Below are positions 31,393-42,159 of a stretch of DNA of 64,000 nucleotides, in pieces. The notes beneath the pieces were generated by a model. The model saw only the letters and a program-made list of their open reading frames with translations, ran no database searches and had not been told where the DNA came from. The position numbers and the translations under genes were made by a program. This DNA is from Euglena gracilis (taxonomy: Eukaryota; Euglenida; Euglenophyceae; Euglenales): the NCBI GenBank assembly GCA_039621445.1, contig CP154955.1:2696619-2760618 (forward strand), given 5' to 3'. Numbering within the stretch: the first letter of the stretch is position 1; the number at the start of each line of letters is the position of its first letter.

Positions 31393-33486
31393 ATGTATGT
31401 ACCTCCCCATTGCAGACACAGACTTTCCCCAATCTTTCAAAATCAGGGGGAAAGCCTGTCTTTGGGCAGCCCTATGGCAGGGCCAGAGGTGACCCCAGTG
31501 ATGGGGCAGCCAGGCAGGACCCCAGTGATGGGGCAGCCAGGCAGGACCCCAGTGATGGGGCAGCCAGGGGAAGGGACCCCAGTGATGGGGCCTGTGGACT
31601 CCCCAGACACATTACACCCAGGGGTGCCCCCATTCATGGCCCTGCAGGCCAGCATTCACCATTGGGTCAAGGCAGGGGCCAGCACAGAGGTATTAAACCT
31701 GATAAGGGAAGGGGTCAGGGCAGATCTTCCCCTCCCCCCTCAGATGTCCTTAAAAATTCCCTTCAAAACTCCCCAAGAAATAATGACTGCCCAAAAAATT
31801 CTGAGGGAATACGAATGTGCAGGGGCAACCAGGCAAATCACCCCAGAGGGAGCAAAACATTTTGTCCCCTATTTTATCATTTCCAAACAGGAAGGGGGAA
31901 AGACAAAGGAAAGATTAATTTCAGATTGTCGACAGTTAAATCAACATTTCACCCCCCAGAAGTTCAGACTGGAACACATGGGAAACATTTTCCCATATCT
32001 CAGAAAGGGTTGGTTCTGTGGAAAAATAGATCTGAAAGATGCTTATTTCCATTTAAAGCTGCACAGCAGCCTGGAAAAGCATGTCTGCATGCAAGTGGGG
32101 GGGGAAACGTGGCAATTTCAAGCTGCATGCTTTGGGTTAAGCAGCCTGCCACAAAAGTTTATGACTCTCATGAGAGTCTGGGAAAGAAAATGGAGGAAGG
32201 AAGGAAAGGTAGTTTTCATCTACCTAGACGACATTTTGCTGTTAGCCCCCAGCAAAAAGACAGCAGCCCAGCATTTGGCAGAAATGAAAAAAGATCTGTT
32301 ACTGGCAGGTTTCAGAATAAACCTCCCCAAATCATGTCTGGAACCAACACAAGAAATAAAGCATTTGGGCCAGTGGATCAATTTGAAAAAAGTCCAGCTG
32401 GAAATTCCACAGGAAAAATTAAAATCCCTAAGAAAGGAATTAGGAAAGGTGCTGACAGCACAAAAGATGAGCTGCAGAAAACTCAGCTCTATTGTAGGGC
32501 AAGTCAGAAGCTATTTAGTTTCAATGCCTTTTCTCAGAATTCTGACAGATCAACTTTGCAAAATGGTGGATTTGCACACAAAGTGGGGTTGGGACCACAC
32601 CCTGACCATTCCCCAGGGGGTCAAAGATCAAATTGTGGAGTTAAAAACGTTTTTGCAGCCAGGTGTGGGCAGAGCCTTTCAATCCCAGGCCTCTCAGGAA
32701 CTGTTCTCAGACAGCAGCACCTGGCAATGGGGGGGGCTGGACAGAAAGTCTGGTCAAAAGGTCCAGGATTTCTGGAGGGACCTGCATGTCCTTCACATCA
32801 ATCAAAAAGAATTGATGTCTGCAGTGGAAACTGTAAAGGCTTTGGCAAAACCAAAACAAACCATTGTTCTTCATGTGGACAGCCAGGTGGCAGTCAGTTA
32901 TTTGACAAAATGGGGAGGCAAAAAGCCATATTTAAATTCCATCCTAAAACCCCTTCTGTACCATTGCCAAGAAAGGCAAATCAACTTGCAGGTGGTTTGG
33001 GTTCCCACAAAAGAACAATTGGCAGACTCCCTGACCAGGGAGCAAAAAGATCCAGGGGATTATACCCTGAACGTGACCATTTTTCACCTGATTCTGAAGT
33101 TTTTCAAAAACCAGATCACCCCAGAGGTGGACATGTTTTGCACACCCAGCAACAAAAAATTCCCCAAGTTCATTTGTCGATACCCCCACCAAGGGGCTTT
33201 GTTGGTGGATGCTCTGAAGGCAGATTTAAGGGGTCTCCCCCCAGTTTATGTCAACCCTCCCTGGAGCATCATTCCCCAATGGGTTCAGAGATTAATGTTA
33301 AACCCAGACCTAATTTGTCTGTTGATTGTACCCCACTGGGCTTCGACATCATGGTGGCGCCAATTAATGTCAATCAGGCAGCCAGGCAGCAAGGTTTTGC
33401 TAGTACCCCCCCAATGGGGTCTGTTCACCAACTGCTGGGGGGAGGAGATGCGCCCCCCCCCCCAAGGTGGAATTTGGCCTGCTTGA
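31393..33486 (+). CDS. reverse transcriptase / RNase H / methyltransferase-like polyprotein of DIRS element 3
   Basis: The intact frame of 697 residues starts with a short linker containing four PVMGQPG-type repeats. The reverse transcriptase follows: the substrate-binding part (HFVPYFIISKQEGG, LISDCRQLNQHF), D213 in IDLKDAYFH and Y277-LDD-280. RNase H has D440 (FSDSST), E473 (QKEL), D496 (HVDSQ) and D545 (LADSL), the DEDD set. The last part has VDMFCTPSNKKFP and N621-PPW-624 then LLIVPHWASTSWW, which match the N6-adenine methyltransferase-like domain of DIRS elements. It would copy the element RNA and remove the RNA strand. The end overlaps the recombinase frame by 20 bases. Confidence 0.9.
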   Translation: MYVPPHCRHRLSPIFQNQGESLSLGSPMAGPEVTPVMGQPGRTPVMGQPGRTPVMGQPGEGTPVMGPVDSPDTLHPGVPPFMALQASIHHWVKAGASTEVLNLIREGVRADLPLPPQMSLKIPFKTPQEIMTAQKILREYECAGATRQITPEGAKHFVPYFIISKQEGGKTKERLISDCRQLNQHFTPQKFRLEHMGNIFPYLRKGWFCGKIDLKDAYFHLKLHSSLEKHVCMQVGGETWQFQAACFGLSSLPQKFMTLMRVWERKWRKEGKVVFIYLDDILLLAPSKKTAAQHLAEMKKDLLLAGFRINLPKSCLEPTQEIKHLGQWINLKKVQLEIPQEKLKSLRKELGKVLTAQKMSCRKLSSIVGQVRSYLVSMPFLRILTDQLCKMVDLHTKWGWDHTLTIPQGVKDQIVELKTFLQPGVGRAFQSQASQELFSDSSTWQWGGLDRKSGQKVQDFWRDLHVLHINQKELMSAVETVKALAKPKQTIVLHVDSQVAVSYLTKWGGKKPYLNSILKPLLYHCQERQINLQVVWVPTKEQLADSLTREQKDPGDYTLNVTIFHLILKFFKNQITPEVDMFCTPSNKKFPKFICRYPHQGALLVDALKADLRGLPPVYVNPPWSIIPQWVQRLMLNPDLICLLIVPHWASTSWWRQLMSIRQPGSKVLLVPPQWGLFTNCWGEEMRPPPQGGIWPA

Positions 33487-34759
33487 TTGTGTCAGGCAAA
33501 TATTACAATCCCAGGAAGTTTCGATGTCCAGTATCGACACTTACATAAAAGAACTGGGAAATGTCAAAAGATATGACTCAGCCTTCAGGGCATTGGTGGG
33601 TCAATTATTGCACAAAGGGGTGCCTCTGCAGCAGTGCACAGTCCCCAAGATGGCTGAAGCCATCCTTGATCTTGCTGTTCATAGCATCAATACTGCACGA
33701 AATGCATATGCAGCAGCCTTATTACTCCCAGGGTTTGGGTCTTTGAGATTTTCACCCCTTCTGGCTCCATTGAAAAGGAAGTGGAATGCCAATGTCTGCA
33801 AGTATGCCCACTTTTGGGACCCCACTGATTTCCTAGAAAACATCATGAGGAATTCCACACCCCTCTCAGACCTATCTGTGAAAGAGCTCAGAAACAGACT
33901 CATCATCTGTTGGAGGCTTTTGGCCCTCCACAGGGGGGTTGATTTAGCCAGGACACAGCGAAAAATCAGTTTCGTGGGAGAAAAAATTTTCATTTTATTG
34001 CAAAGGAAAGGGTGGCAATTCCCAAAATGGGAAGAGATTTTGAATTTGCCACACACCCCCCTCATCAGCCCATGGCATTTATTGAAAGAGTATGTGGAGA
34101 GGACAGCCCACATGGTTGGGCACAAAAATAATTTGTTGTGGCCTTTGGATGGTAAAAGACCTTTGACATCAGAAAGGGTGAATTCCCTAACCAAAGAAAT
34201 TCTGCAGGAGGGGGGGGTGGACACCACCCACTGGAAACCCCACAGCACCAGAGGGGCTGGGGTCTTATGGTGGAAAAATGCTGGTTTGCAAGTGGAAGAA
34301 GTCCAGCAGCTGGGTCAGTGGAAAAATTTTGGTGCCTTCCAAGCTCATTATTTGAGGCTGGGAGTCGTGTCAAAAATTCAAAATATTATGGCCCAAAGGG
34401 GGGTGCACAGTACCTCACCATCTCGCAGTGCGGAGCCCGAATGGTCTCGGACTCCCACGACAAAGGAAGGGGGAGGAAGGGACCAAGAGGGCGAAGCACA
34501 AGAAGATGGTGAGCGCATCCCTCCCACCCAAAAAATCAGCAGAAAAAGAAAGACATCCCAACCAGAAAAGGGACCCCCAACCAAGCAGCCCCAACCACCC
34601 ACCCAGAAACACAGAAAGAGACCACCATCCCCATCAGGGGGGGGGCCCCCCACCAAGCGACCATGGGAGAGGGGGGGGGCGGGGCCACGGCGGTTCAGCT
34701 TCGCCAAGGTGTCGGAGGAGGCCTCATCATCGCCAACTCCGGCAACAAAGGCGCAGTAA
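33467..34759 (+). CDS. tyrosine recombinase of DIRS element 3
   Basis: The intact frame of 430 residues has an N-terminal helical domain (YIKELGNVKRYDSAFRAL) like phage-type core-binding domains. The catalytic domain carries H259-STR-262 in HSTRGAGVLWW, then GQWKNFGAFQAHY295. Y295 is the likely nucleophile, and the first catalytic Arg is probably in the LRNRLIICWRLLALHRGVDL region. Residues after about 310 are a disordered Lys/Pro-rich tail that also encodes the internal complementary region. It would insert the circular DNA copy by site-specific strand exchange. The start overlaps the upstream frame, so expression may need reinitiation or frameshifting. Confidence 0.88.
   Translation: MEFGLLDCVRQILQSQEVSMSSIDTYIKELGNVKRYDSAFRALVGQLLHKGVPLQQCTVPKMAEAILDLAVHSINTARNAYAAALLLPGFGSLRFSPLLAPLKRKWNANVCKYAHFWDPTDFLENIMRNSTPLSDLSVKELRNRLIICWRLLALHRGVDLARTQRKISFVGEKIFILLQRKGWQFPKWEEILNLPHTPLISPWHLLKEYVERTAHMVGHKNNLLWPLDGKRPLTSERVNSLTKEILQEGGVDTTHWKPHSTRGAGVLWWKNAGLQVEEVQQLGQWKNFGAFQAHYLRLGVVSKIQNIMAQRGVHSTSPSRSAEPEWSRTPTTKEGGGRDQEGEAQEDGERIPPTQKISRKRKTSQPEKGPPTKQPQPPTQKHRKRPPSPSGGGPPTKRPWERGGAGPRRFSFAKVSEEASSSPTPATKAQ
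34413..34513 (+). repeat. circle-junction copy inside DIRS element 3
   Basis: Bases 34,413-34,446 repeat 34,826-34,859 and bases 34,447-34,513 repeat 28,623-28,689, both in direct orientation. It equals the right end joined to the left end. Elements 1 and 2 hold this region inverted relative to their ends. Confidence 0.9.
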
Positions 34760-35135
34760 GAAGCACCCCCCGCGCACGCACAAACACACCAGAACAGAAC
34801 AGCCGGCAAGGAAAGCAGGACCTCACCTCACCATCTCGCAGTGCGGAGCCCGAATGGTCTCAACAGGGCCGCCCTACTTCGCAGGTTGGAGCAGAAAGGG
34901 TGCGGGGACCCCCCCGACCTTACAGAACAATCCAGTCAGCACACGCCGGCGAACAAGGCATGGCCTCACAAAGACTTTTAAGAATTTCTTTGGTTTTGCT
35001 GGATTTTCAATTGAAAAAAATTTGATTTTTCAGGTCTTCTTCTCATTTCCATGCTGAAGCTGTCTTTTCCTTCTGCACATCGCGTTTCTCAACGGCATGG
35101 TTTTGCACCGATCGTTGGGCAAAAATTGAAGCGTG

Positions 35136-35316
35136 ATGCCTGTTTTGTCACGCTTCTTCTTTAATGCGGCCAAATTTTTCAATGGAGACGGAGGGGATGA
35201 GGAAACGTCGAAACCACCCAGCAAGGAAGCAAAAATGCCCCCCCCCCGACACTTCAGACAGCTAGAATTATCTGAATTCAGCGTTCAGAGAAGCAGGTCA
35301 TTCACAAAGTTCTGTG
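35136..35316 (+). CDS. candidate first exon of the FAM135-like gene
   Basis: From ATG the frame reads MPVLSRFFFNAAKFFNGDGG, then an acidic/Lys-rich stretch and a Ser/Phe-rich end (VQRSRSFTKFC). It stops at a GTGAGG donor in phase 1, which fits the exon at 38,517. It is protein-like and on the right strand just upstream of that gene. No conserved domain is seen, so assignment to that gene is inference. Confidence 0.35.
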
Positions 35317-38300
35317 GTGAGGGGACATTTCTCAAGGGGTCCAGCAACAGCACTGGCGGTAAATTATGGTGAACCTGCGACGAAGAAATGGATGTGAACC
35401 AACTCCCACTAAAGATCAGGTCCGTTGAGAATAATCACTTTTCCAACAACCGTGGCCCTCTCGGTCCCCTTCAGGCTCACAAGCAAACTGAGGTGGCGTT
35501 TCATGGAGACGCCTGCCCTGGAAGTTGGAAATATCCCATATATTATATTGATATACATTATATATATAGATATTTATAGATAATATATTATATATATATC
35601 AATATATATATATAGTATATTATTGATATATATATATATAATATTATCTATATATGATATAATATAATTCAATATATATGTAATATATTGATTATAGATT
35701 TTATATATATATATATATCTATATTATATGTATATATTATATATATACATATATTATATATACATAAATATATTTGTATGATATCATAATATCACATACT
35801 ATTATTATATACTAATATACTATTATAAGTATACATAACATACATAATATTATATTATATTATATATCTATATATTGTATATAATCTACCATATATATAT
35901 ACATATATATATTATATTTATACATATATATATATATATAAATTGAAGTTTTGAAGTTTTCTTACATCTGCGGGGAAAATCCTGGACGAATCCATAAAAA
36001 GTGGGGAGAATCCTGGACAAAGCTTCGTCTAGAATTTTTTCCACAGATTTTTTTCCCGTACAAATCCCCCCCTGGTACACACGCACACACACACACACAC
36101 ACATCCATATGGGCCACGTTAGCAATGGCAAGCATACTGGCATATGCTGAATTTGACCAACCCAAGGGGAGAGTGGTCTTGGGGCAGGCACCATCGCCCC
36201 CCCCCCCCCAGGGGGGTCGGTACCTGACTGGTTGTGTGCCAAAACCTGCCAAGGATGGCCCCTTTCTGGGCTTCTGGCGCCTTCGGCACTGGAATGCCTT
36301 AGGGATGTGTCTAACCCCCTGGGGGGGGGGGTCCTGAAATGGGGCCTTGGAATCCCTGCCCCAGGCGCCCCCGCCCACGACAGGGTTGGCCAGGCCTGCC
36401 AATCCGTCTTGATCGGAAGCCGCACATTATTCTTTGCACAACACCACTGTGTTCTAACTGTCGTAAAAACATAAATAATAAAAATAATCCAAATAAATAA
36501 CCTCCAAAGAGGCTTGTCAAATGCATGAGACCGTTCACGAAGGCAATGAACTTGGTGGATGGCCTCATCGTTTGGCAATGGTTGTCAGAGGCGTTCATTT
36601 TCTTTATCCCATCCACTTTTTATTTTGACTGCTGCGATGTCATGCACATCACACGGCTGCCAACAATGCGTTTGCCCATCGGGTAACACTTTCAAAACCA
36701 CTCTTTACTGCAGAGCTTTCTGTGCTGCATCTTCTGTCAAAATCTTTGTGAGGTGTCGGGCACATGTTGTGGCAGAACTCCGCCGTGACAACCAATCGAA
36801 AATAGCGGACATACCCCCCCCCCCGGAACGAAAGCTGCGCATCACCTTGCCACTCGTCCTGTCACCGTCTGCCCACCACTACAGAAAGAATGACTTCTTT
36901 ACCATTTTAAAATGGATGTGTCTCGATGTCCCTCTGCCATACACACCAAACGTTTCAGTGGAAGCGTGATCTGTGCAGTGTTACTTTATTTTCACATCAG
37001 TTTCACATTTTTTTCCAAGTGTATTGATATTTAATTCCACTGCTACATATATGGAGATATACATATATCTGTATATCTGTATGCATCTATGCATACATGT
37101 ATGTATGTATGTATGTATGTATGTATGTATGTATGTATGTATGTATGTATGTATGTATGTATGTATGTATGTATGTATGTATGTATGTATGTATGCATGT
37201 ATGTATGTATGTATGTATGTATGCATGCATGTATGTATGCATGCATGTGTGTATGCATGTATGTATGTATGCATGTATGTATGTATGATTGTATATATGT
37301 ATGTATATTGTATGATTGTATGCATGCATGTATGTATGTATGTATGTATGTATGTATGTATGTATGTATGTATGTATGTATGTATGTATGTATGTATGTA
37401 TGTATGCATGTATGTATGTATGTATGTATGCATGTATGTATGTATGCATGTATGCATACATGTTGTGTTTGCATACACACATATACAAATATATATGCAT
37501 GCACAGGTGTGCATGTATATGTTTATATAGATGTGTGTGCACATGATAAAAATGACGCTCACACCACACCTCACCGCTTCACCTTCTTGGCGGCCACCAG
37601 GCACCACGCGTAGACCCAAAAAAACTCACAATCTCTTGGTTTTTTGTGCAACCAGTCAATAATCCCTGACCCCTGGGGTCGGTAGTTGGTCTCTCAAGCC
37701 TATCAGGTCGTTTGGGCCATTTTAGATGTCGATGCTCACCCACAGAAGTGGCTTGCGAAGGCACTGACAGTCAACCTTGGCTGGAAGAAACCACACCACC
37801 CACCGGGTTTCCAGAGTGCTGTTCACCCCAGCCACCCTTGGCTTCAAGTTCAATAGATCCCTCCCATCACCCCCCGGACAGAAATTTCAGCTTTTGGACT
37901 GGGTGGGCATTTTTGGTCATTTTGACCCCCCCCCCCCCGTTCTAAAACACCCCCCTTGGAGCGGGGGGGGGGGGCGGCAAGGTTTTTTTTTTGGTTTTTT
38001 GGTTTCAGCAAAATTTGCGGGATTTTTTTTGCCTTTTTTTTGCGTTCTTTTCCTGGTAATTTTCGAATTTTTGCTATACCTTTTTTGTCACTTAGAAAAA
38101 TTCCTCCTTTTTCCCCTGAGACCTATAATTTTGTCAATTTTATGTCATTTCTTGCATTTTTTTTGTCAACAAAATGCTGATTTTTATCAAATGCAAAATT
38201 CTTCTTCAGTGGAAAAGTGCATGTCGGGAGAGCTCCTAAAGGATTTTACATGCAATTTGCGTTTTTCTTTGCATTTTTTTGAATTCTTTTTTTGCCCCCC

Positions 38301-41300
38301 CCCCCCCGATTTAAGTGGGCAGTGCCCAAATAAGTGCGACACTCCTGAGGGTGTGCCACCCCCCTCCCCCAAAGCCATTTTACAGTGAACCAATCCCAGT
38401 TAGTGCCCAGTTAAGTGCGCACCCGTGAGGGTCCAAAGCTACGGTCCAAAACGTTACGTTTCCCGTGCACTGAAATGGTGGGGTGGGGGTTGGCGACCCA
38501 GCGATTCGGGGCACAGCGCCCGCCGCCATCGCCGCCACCGCCGCCACCCATCCCACCAACGCGTCGTCGTCCGCCCAGGCCGATCGCCCTTTTGACGACG
38601 TCATGAAGCGAGGTGACCCATCCCCCGCTTTCAAAGCCATTCCTCGGGCGCCGCCCCTCCTCCCACGGCTATGGACAGACGGGGGGGAGCATTTGCACCC
38701 CCCCCCCCCGGCTGGCTGGCCCCGTAGGGTGCACAATCCTCTGCGGCTTCAGAAATTCCCCGCAGGACCAAAATATGGCACCTCTTCCGCAAGTGGGTTC
38801 GATTTTCCTTCGGCCATGCCAGCCCACTGGGGTTGGTTTTGGGTACCGGCTGAAGCTGTTCAGGCAAAATTCCCTTGAAAATAACCTTGGTGCCGGGGGG
38901 GGGGGAGGAATATGGAACCACCCACCCCAAAACCCGACACTCGGGGAAGGGGGGGGGGGCTGTGCCTGCATGGACAGGCACTCCATATGGGACAACAACC
39001 CCGGGGTTTTTAAAAGAAGCCCGGCCTGGTCTTTCCTCTCAAGTTTGTTTGTTCTTAAAGTTAAAGCTTTTCCGTCTCATGAAAACAGTAAATATCCGTT
39101 GCAATTGGGTGTGGTTTTTTTGAATATGGCCAAGCAATGTGTGGGCTGGCAATTTTATCGTGCATTGAGGGTGTACATTCATTAAAACCCCGTGAGACCC
39201 TGCTGGGGGAGATGGGAGGGTGGGCTTTGGAGATGGGTGGTTTCGTTTGGGTCTCTGAGCACTTCTTCCTGGGGGGTCTGGGATGTGCCGTGGTTGGGTT
39301 GGCCAGAAATTTTCAGGGTTTTTGGCCGATGGGACTCCCAGAGGGGAGGGTTGTGGGTGTGTGGCTGGTTTTGGTTTGGGAGAAAAGTACCCCCCTCCCG
39401 GTGGCTCACATCCATGGTTGATGCTCCCCTCCCATACATTTTCATCAAAAAATTTGGTGAACGGGGGGGGGTGCCGGTCAACCCTTGGGGGGGGTCGGGC
39501 CGGGTGGGCGCCCCCGGGGGGGGGGGGGTTCCCTGTTTTTTTTTTGGCGCAAGCCTCTCGACCCCAAACTTGACCCCCCAAAGTGGACCCAACCCCAGGA
39601 GGTGGGTGGGTGGTCCGGACCCCCCCCCCCCCGAGTTTGCTGAAAAGAATTGAACTGTCGCTTGCCGGCGTCACCCATCCTCTCCCCCCAGAGGACACGG
39701 TGTTGGCGGTGGGCGCCACGGCCAATGCCACCCCGGGGATGGTGGGCGGCGGCGGAGGCATTCTGCCGCCCAGCTACGGGCAGGGCGGAGCAGACGGGAT
39801 GCAGCATGCCGTTTGGATGAGTTGGGTACTCACCGGGGTTCTAGACCCTCTCCCCTCCCTTGAGACTTCTTCAGACTTTTGAATCGAAGTGCCCACCAAA
39901 AAAAGGGGTGTATTTCGGCACCTTCTTGTCCTGAAATTCACCCCCATCCCTGAATATGGTGAAGTTCACCAGTGAATGTTCGGCAACCCCCTCGGAGGGT
40001 CAGACCTCCTCGACTGAGGCGGAGGGTTCGCTCCAGTTCTAACGGTGTCCCAATTCTGTCAATAAATGGAGATCTGATCTGAAATGATCGGAGGAAGTGT
40101 GTGTGTGTGTGTGTGTGTGTGTCTGTGTGTGTGTGTCTCTGTGTGTGTGTGTGTATACCTCCCCCCCCCCCCAATGTCCAACACCCTTTCCCAATGAACA
40201 AGGGGGTGTCCGGACCATCTGTGCACCATAGCTCTTTCATACACAGTGAGGGAACCCCCCATGCCCAATGAACGCCCCCCGTCTGGACCGTCCAGATTGT
40301 CACCTTAGTGTTCATTGTGCTTGGAGGGGGGGAGGTATGTGTGTTGTATGTCTGTGTATGGCAGGGAGTGGGTGCGTGCATCTGTGCCTGTTGCGTTGAC
40401 ACGTGACCGCACGCGGTTGAGTGTGAATTTTGTTGGCCAAAGCATCACGACCCACTCCAGTGCCTCTGCTCTGGCCAGGAGAGGGTGCAATCCAAGGTGT
40501 CATATGCCGGAGAAAAGTCGGTGTGCGGTTGCATTTCATTTGGATCTCTGTTTGGTTTGGAGCACATCAGCAGGTTGTTGTGGTTGTTGTTTTGGTGATG
40601 AAATCCAGAGGAAAGAAATTGCCTGGATTACAATGTGCGGCGCAGACATCAATCCAAGCGCACACCAATCGTCGTGATGCAACGGGGGAACACCCGTGTA
40701 TTTTTATGGAGGGAATGTATTTTGCACCGCCCCTGCAATCAAGATTTTCCTGTGGTCAAGTTTTCATCATCTTTCCCCTGAACCCAAAGCTCCCTCGTTT
40801 CACCAATGGTGATCCCCGAAACCCTATGAGGGCAGGGTTCGATACAAGGAGGGCGTATGGGGTTTAGGTGGGGGGGGGGGTGTTCCCCAACCCCCTCCTG
40901 GACCGGGGGGAGGGGGTCCGGACCACCCCCAGCTGTCTTTACATCGAACCCTGGTGGGGGGTTCGACCCCCCCCTTCCCATCCTGTTGGGGGGGTGACCA
41001 CCCCCACTCCTTCTCATGGCACAAGGCGCCCTTAACGAAAGCCCGATACCCTGTCAAACCCAGGCAGATTTCAATGAGAAATGGCCATGCCATGGCTCAA
41101 CGGGTTGGGGGGGGTTCCCCACCCACCATGGCATCTCGCAAGAAAAATTTTTGACCTTTTTTGACTTTTGTTTGACATAATAAGCCCCCGAAAACGCAGC
41201 CTGCCAAGAGCGGGCACCGACCCCCCCCCCCTCCCGCGGTCTGGTTGGCAGACCTTCAGATTTGTTGCTTTGTTTCTTTGGGTGAGGGATGGGTTTTCGA

Positions 41301-42126
41301 GAGATGAGGCCAGTAAAATTCACGATGACACGTTTTGACAGTTTTCCTCAAGGTGTTTCTTCAACTCCCCGTTCCAGGTACCGTTGAATGAATGCGGCAA
41401 CTTTCGGCATTCGCTCACCTATCAAGAATCCCCATACCGGGGGGGGGGGGGCACCCTGGTTGACCGTGCGTGACCCCACCAATGGGGCGAGGGATGGGCG
41501 AGTGGGTTTCAAGGGTGGTTGGATGGGCTTGGGCGCTGGACCCCCCCCCCCTCTCAAGGGGAGGGTGCCCAAGCCCCACCACAGGCCAGCAAGCCTGGCC
41601 CCCAGTGGGGCCTCAGCCACCCTCAAAAAAGAGGAGGCTGAGATTATTGAGGGCGGTTAACAGTTGGTGTCTGTGTCAGTTGCAAGTCGACCCCTCCCTC
41701 CCAGGAGGGTCATGGGTTAAGTGTTGAAGTGTGAGAAAGTGCCTGAACCCCTTGCCAACAAGTGAATGCCTATGGTTCGGGAATTGTGGCATTTTTTTTT
41801 GAAAATGAATAGCAATTCAATTTGTGAAACTGGTTGAGATGGAGCCGAATAGCATTTCTGATTTGCAGGACATGCAGTTGTATCCTTTCGGCGACAAAAC
41901 CATCGCGACGATCACAGGCTGGTTGGTGGACGACCTGACACTTGGTGTGAAAATCTCAGAAGCTGTCTGTGTCATTTCCTCCTGCATTCAAACCACTGTT
42001 CACCTCTTTTGTTTCTTTGGCAGAATTTTTTTTTGTTTTGTGGTGAAATTGTGTGAAATTGCATATATTTTAAAATATATAGAATATATTGAATGAAAGA
42101 ATAATGTAAAGAATATGTTTTTTGTG

Positions 42127-42159
<33 letters not shown>

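Larger units (their letters stand above)
28623..34859 (+). mobile_element. DIRS-type retroelement 3 (coding frames intact)
   Basis: The internal copy at 34,413-34,513 is the right extension (34,826-34,859) followed directly by the left extension (28,623-28,689). Both are repeated without a mismatch as far as read, which fixes the ends and suggests recent activity. Inverted terminal repeats are at 28,686-28,778 and 34,732-34,832 (TGTTCTGGTGTGTTTGTGCG...). It encodes a gag-like protein, a 697-residue reverse transcriptase/RNase H/methyltransferase protein and a 430-residue tyrosine recombinase. A block of tandem repeats separates gag from the reverse transcriptase. Confidence 0.9.
35317..38516. 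other. presumed first intron: AT-rich tract, microsatellites, no gene
   Basis: It holds the AT tract at 35,526-35,945, a (GTAT)n array at 37,096-37,455, a short (CA)n at 36,082-36,103 and T-rich filler. A Pro-rich open frame on the minus strand near 36.0-36.5 kb has no recognisable domain. Confidence 0.4.

Noticed and set aside
31263-33548. A 761-residue frame overlapping the reverse transcriptase
   Set aside because: It is in another phase of the same strand; the catalytic motifs are all in the 31,393 frame.
37041-37619. Open frames of up to 212 residues on both strands over the ATGT array
   Set aside because: They are translations of a tetranucleotide repeat (MYVC / YIHT units) with no domain and no splice context.
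38861-39029. Possible hAT element CAGGCAAAATTCCC...GGCCTG
   Set aside because: The ends are only weakly inverted and the flanking octamers (AAGCTGTT, GTCTTTCC) do not match.
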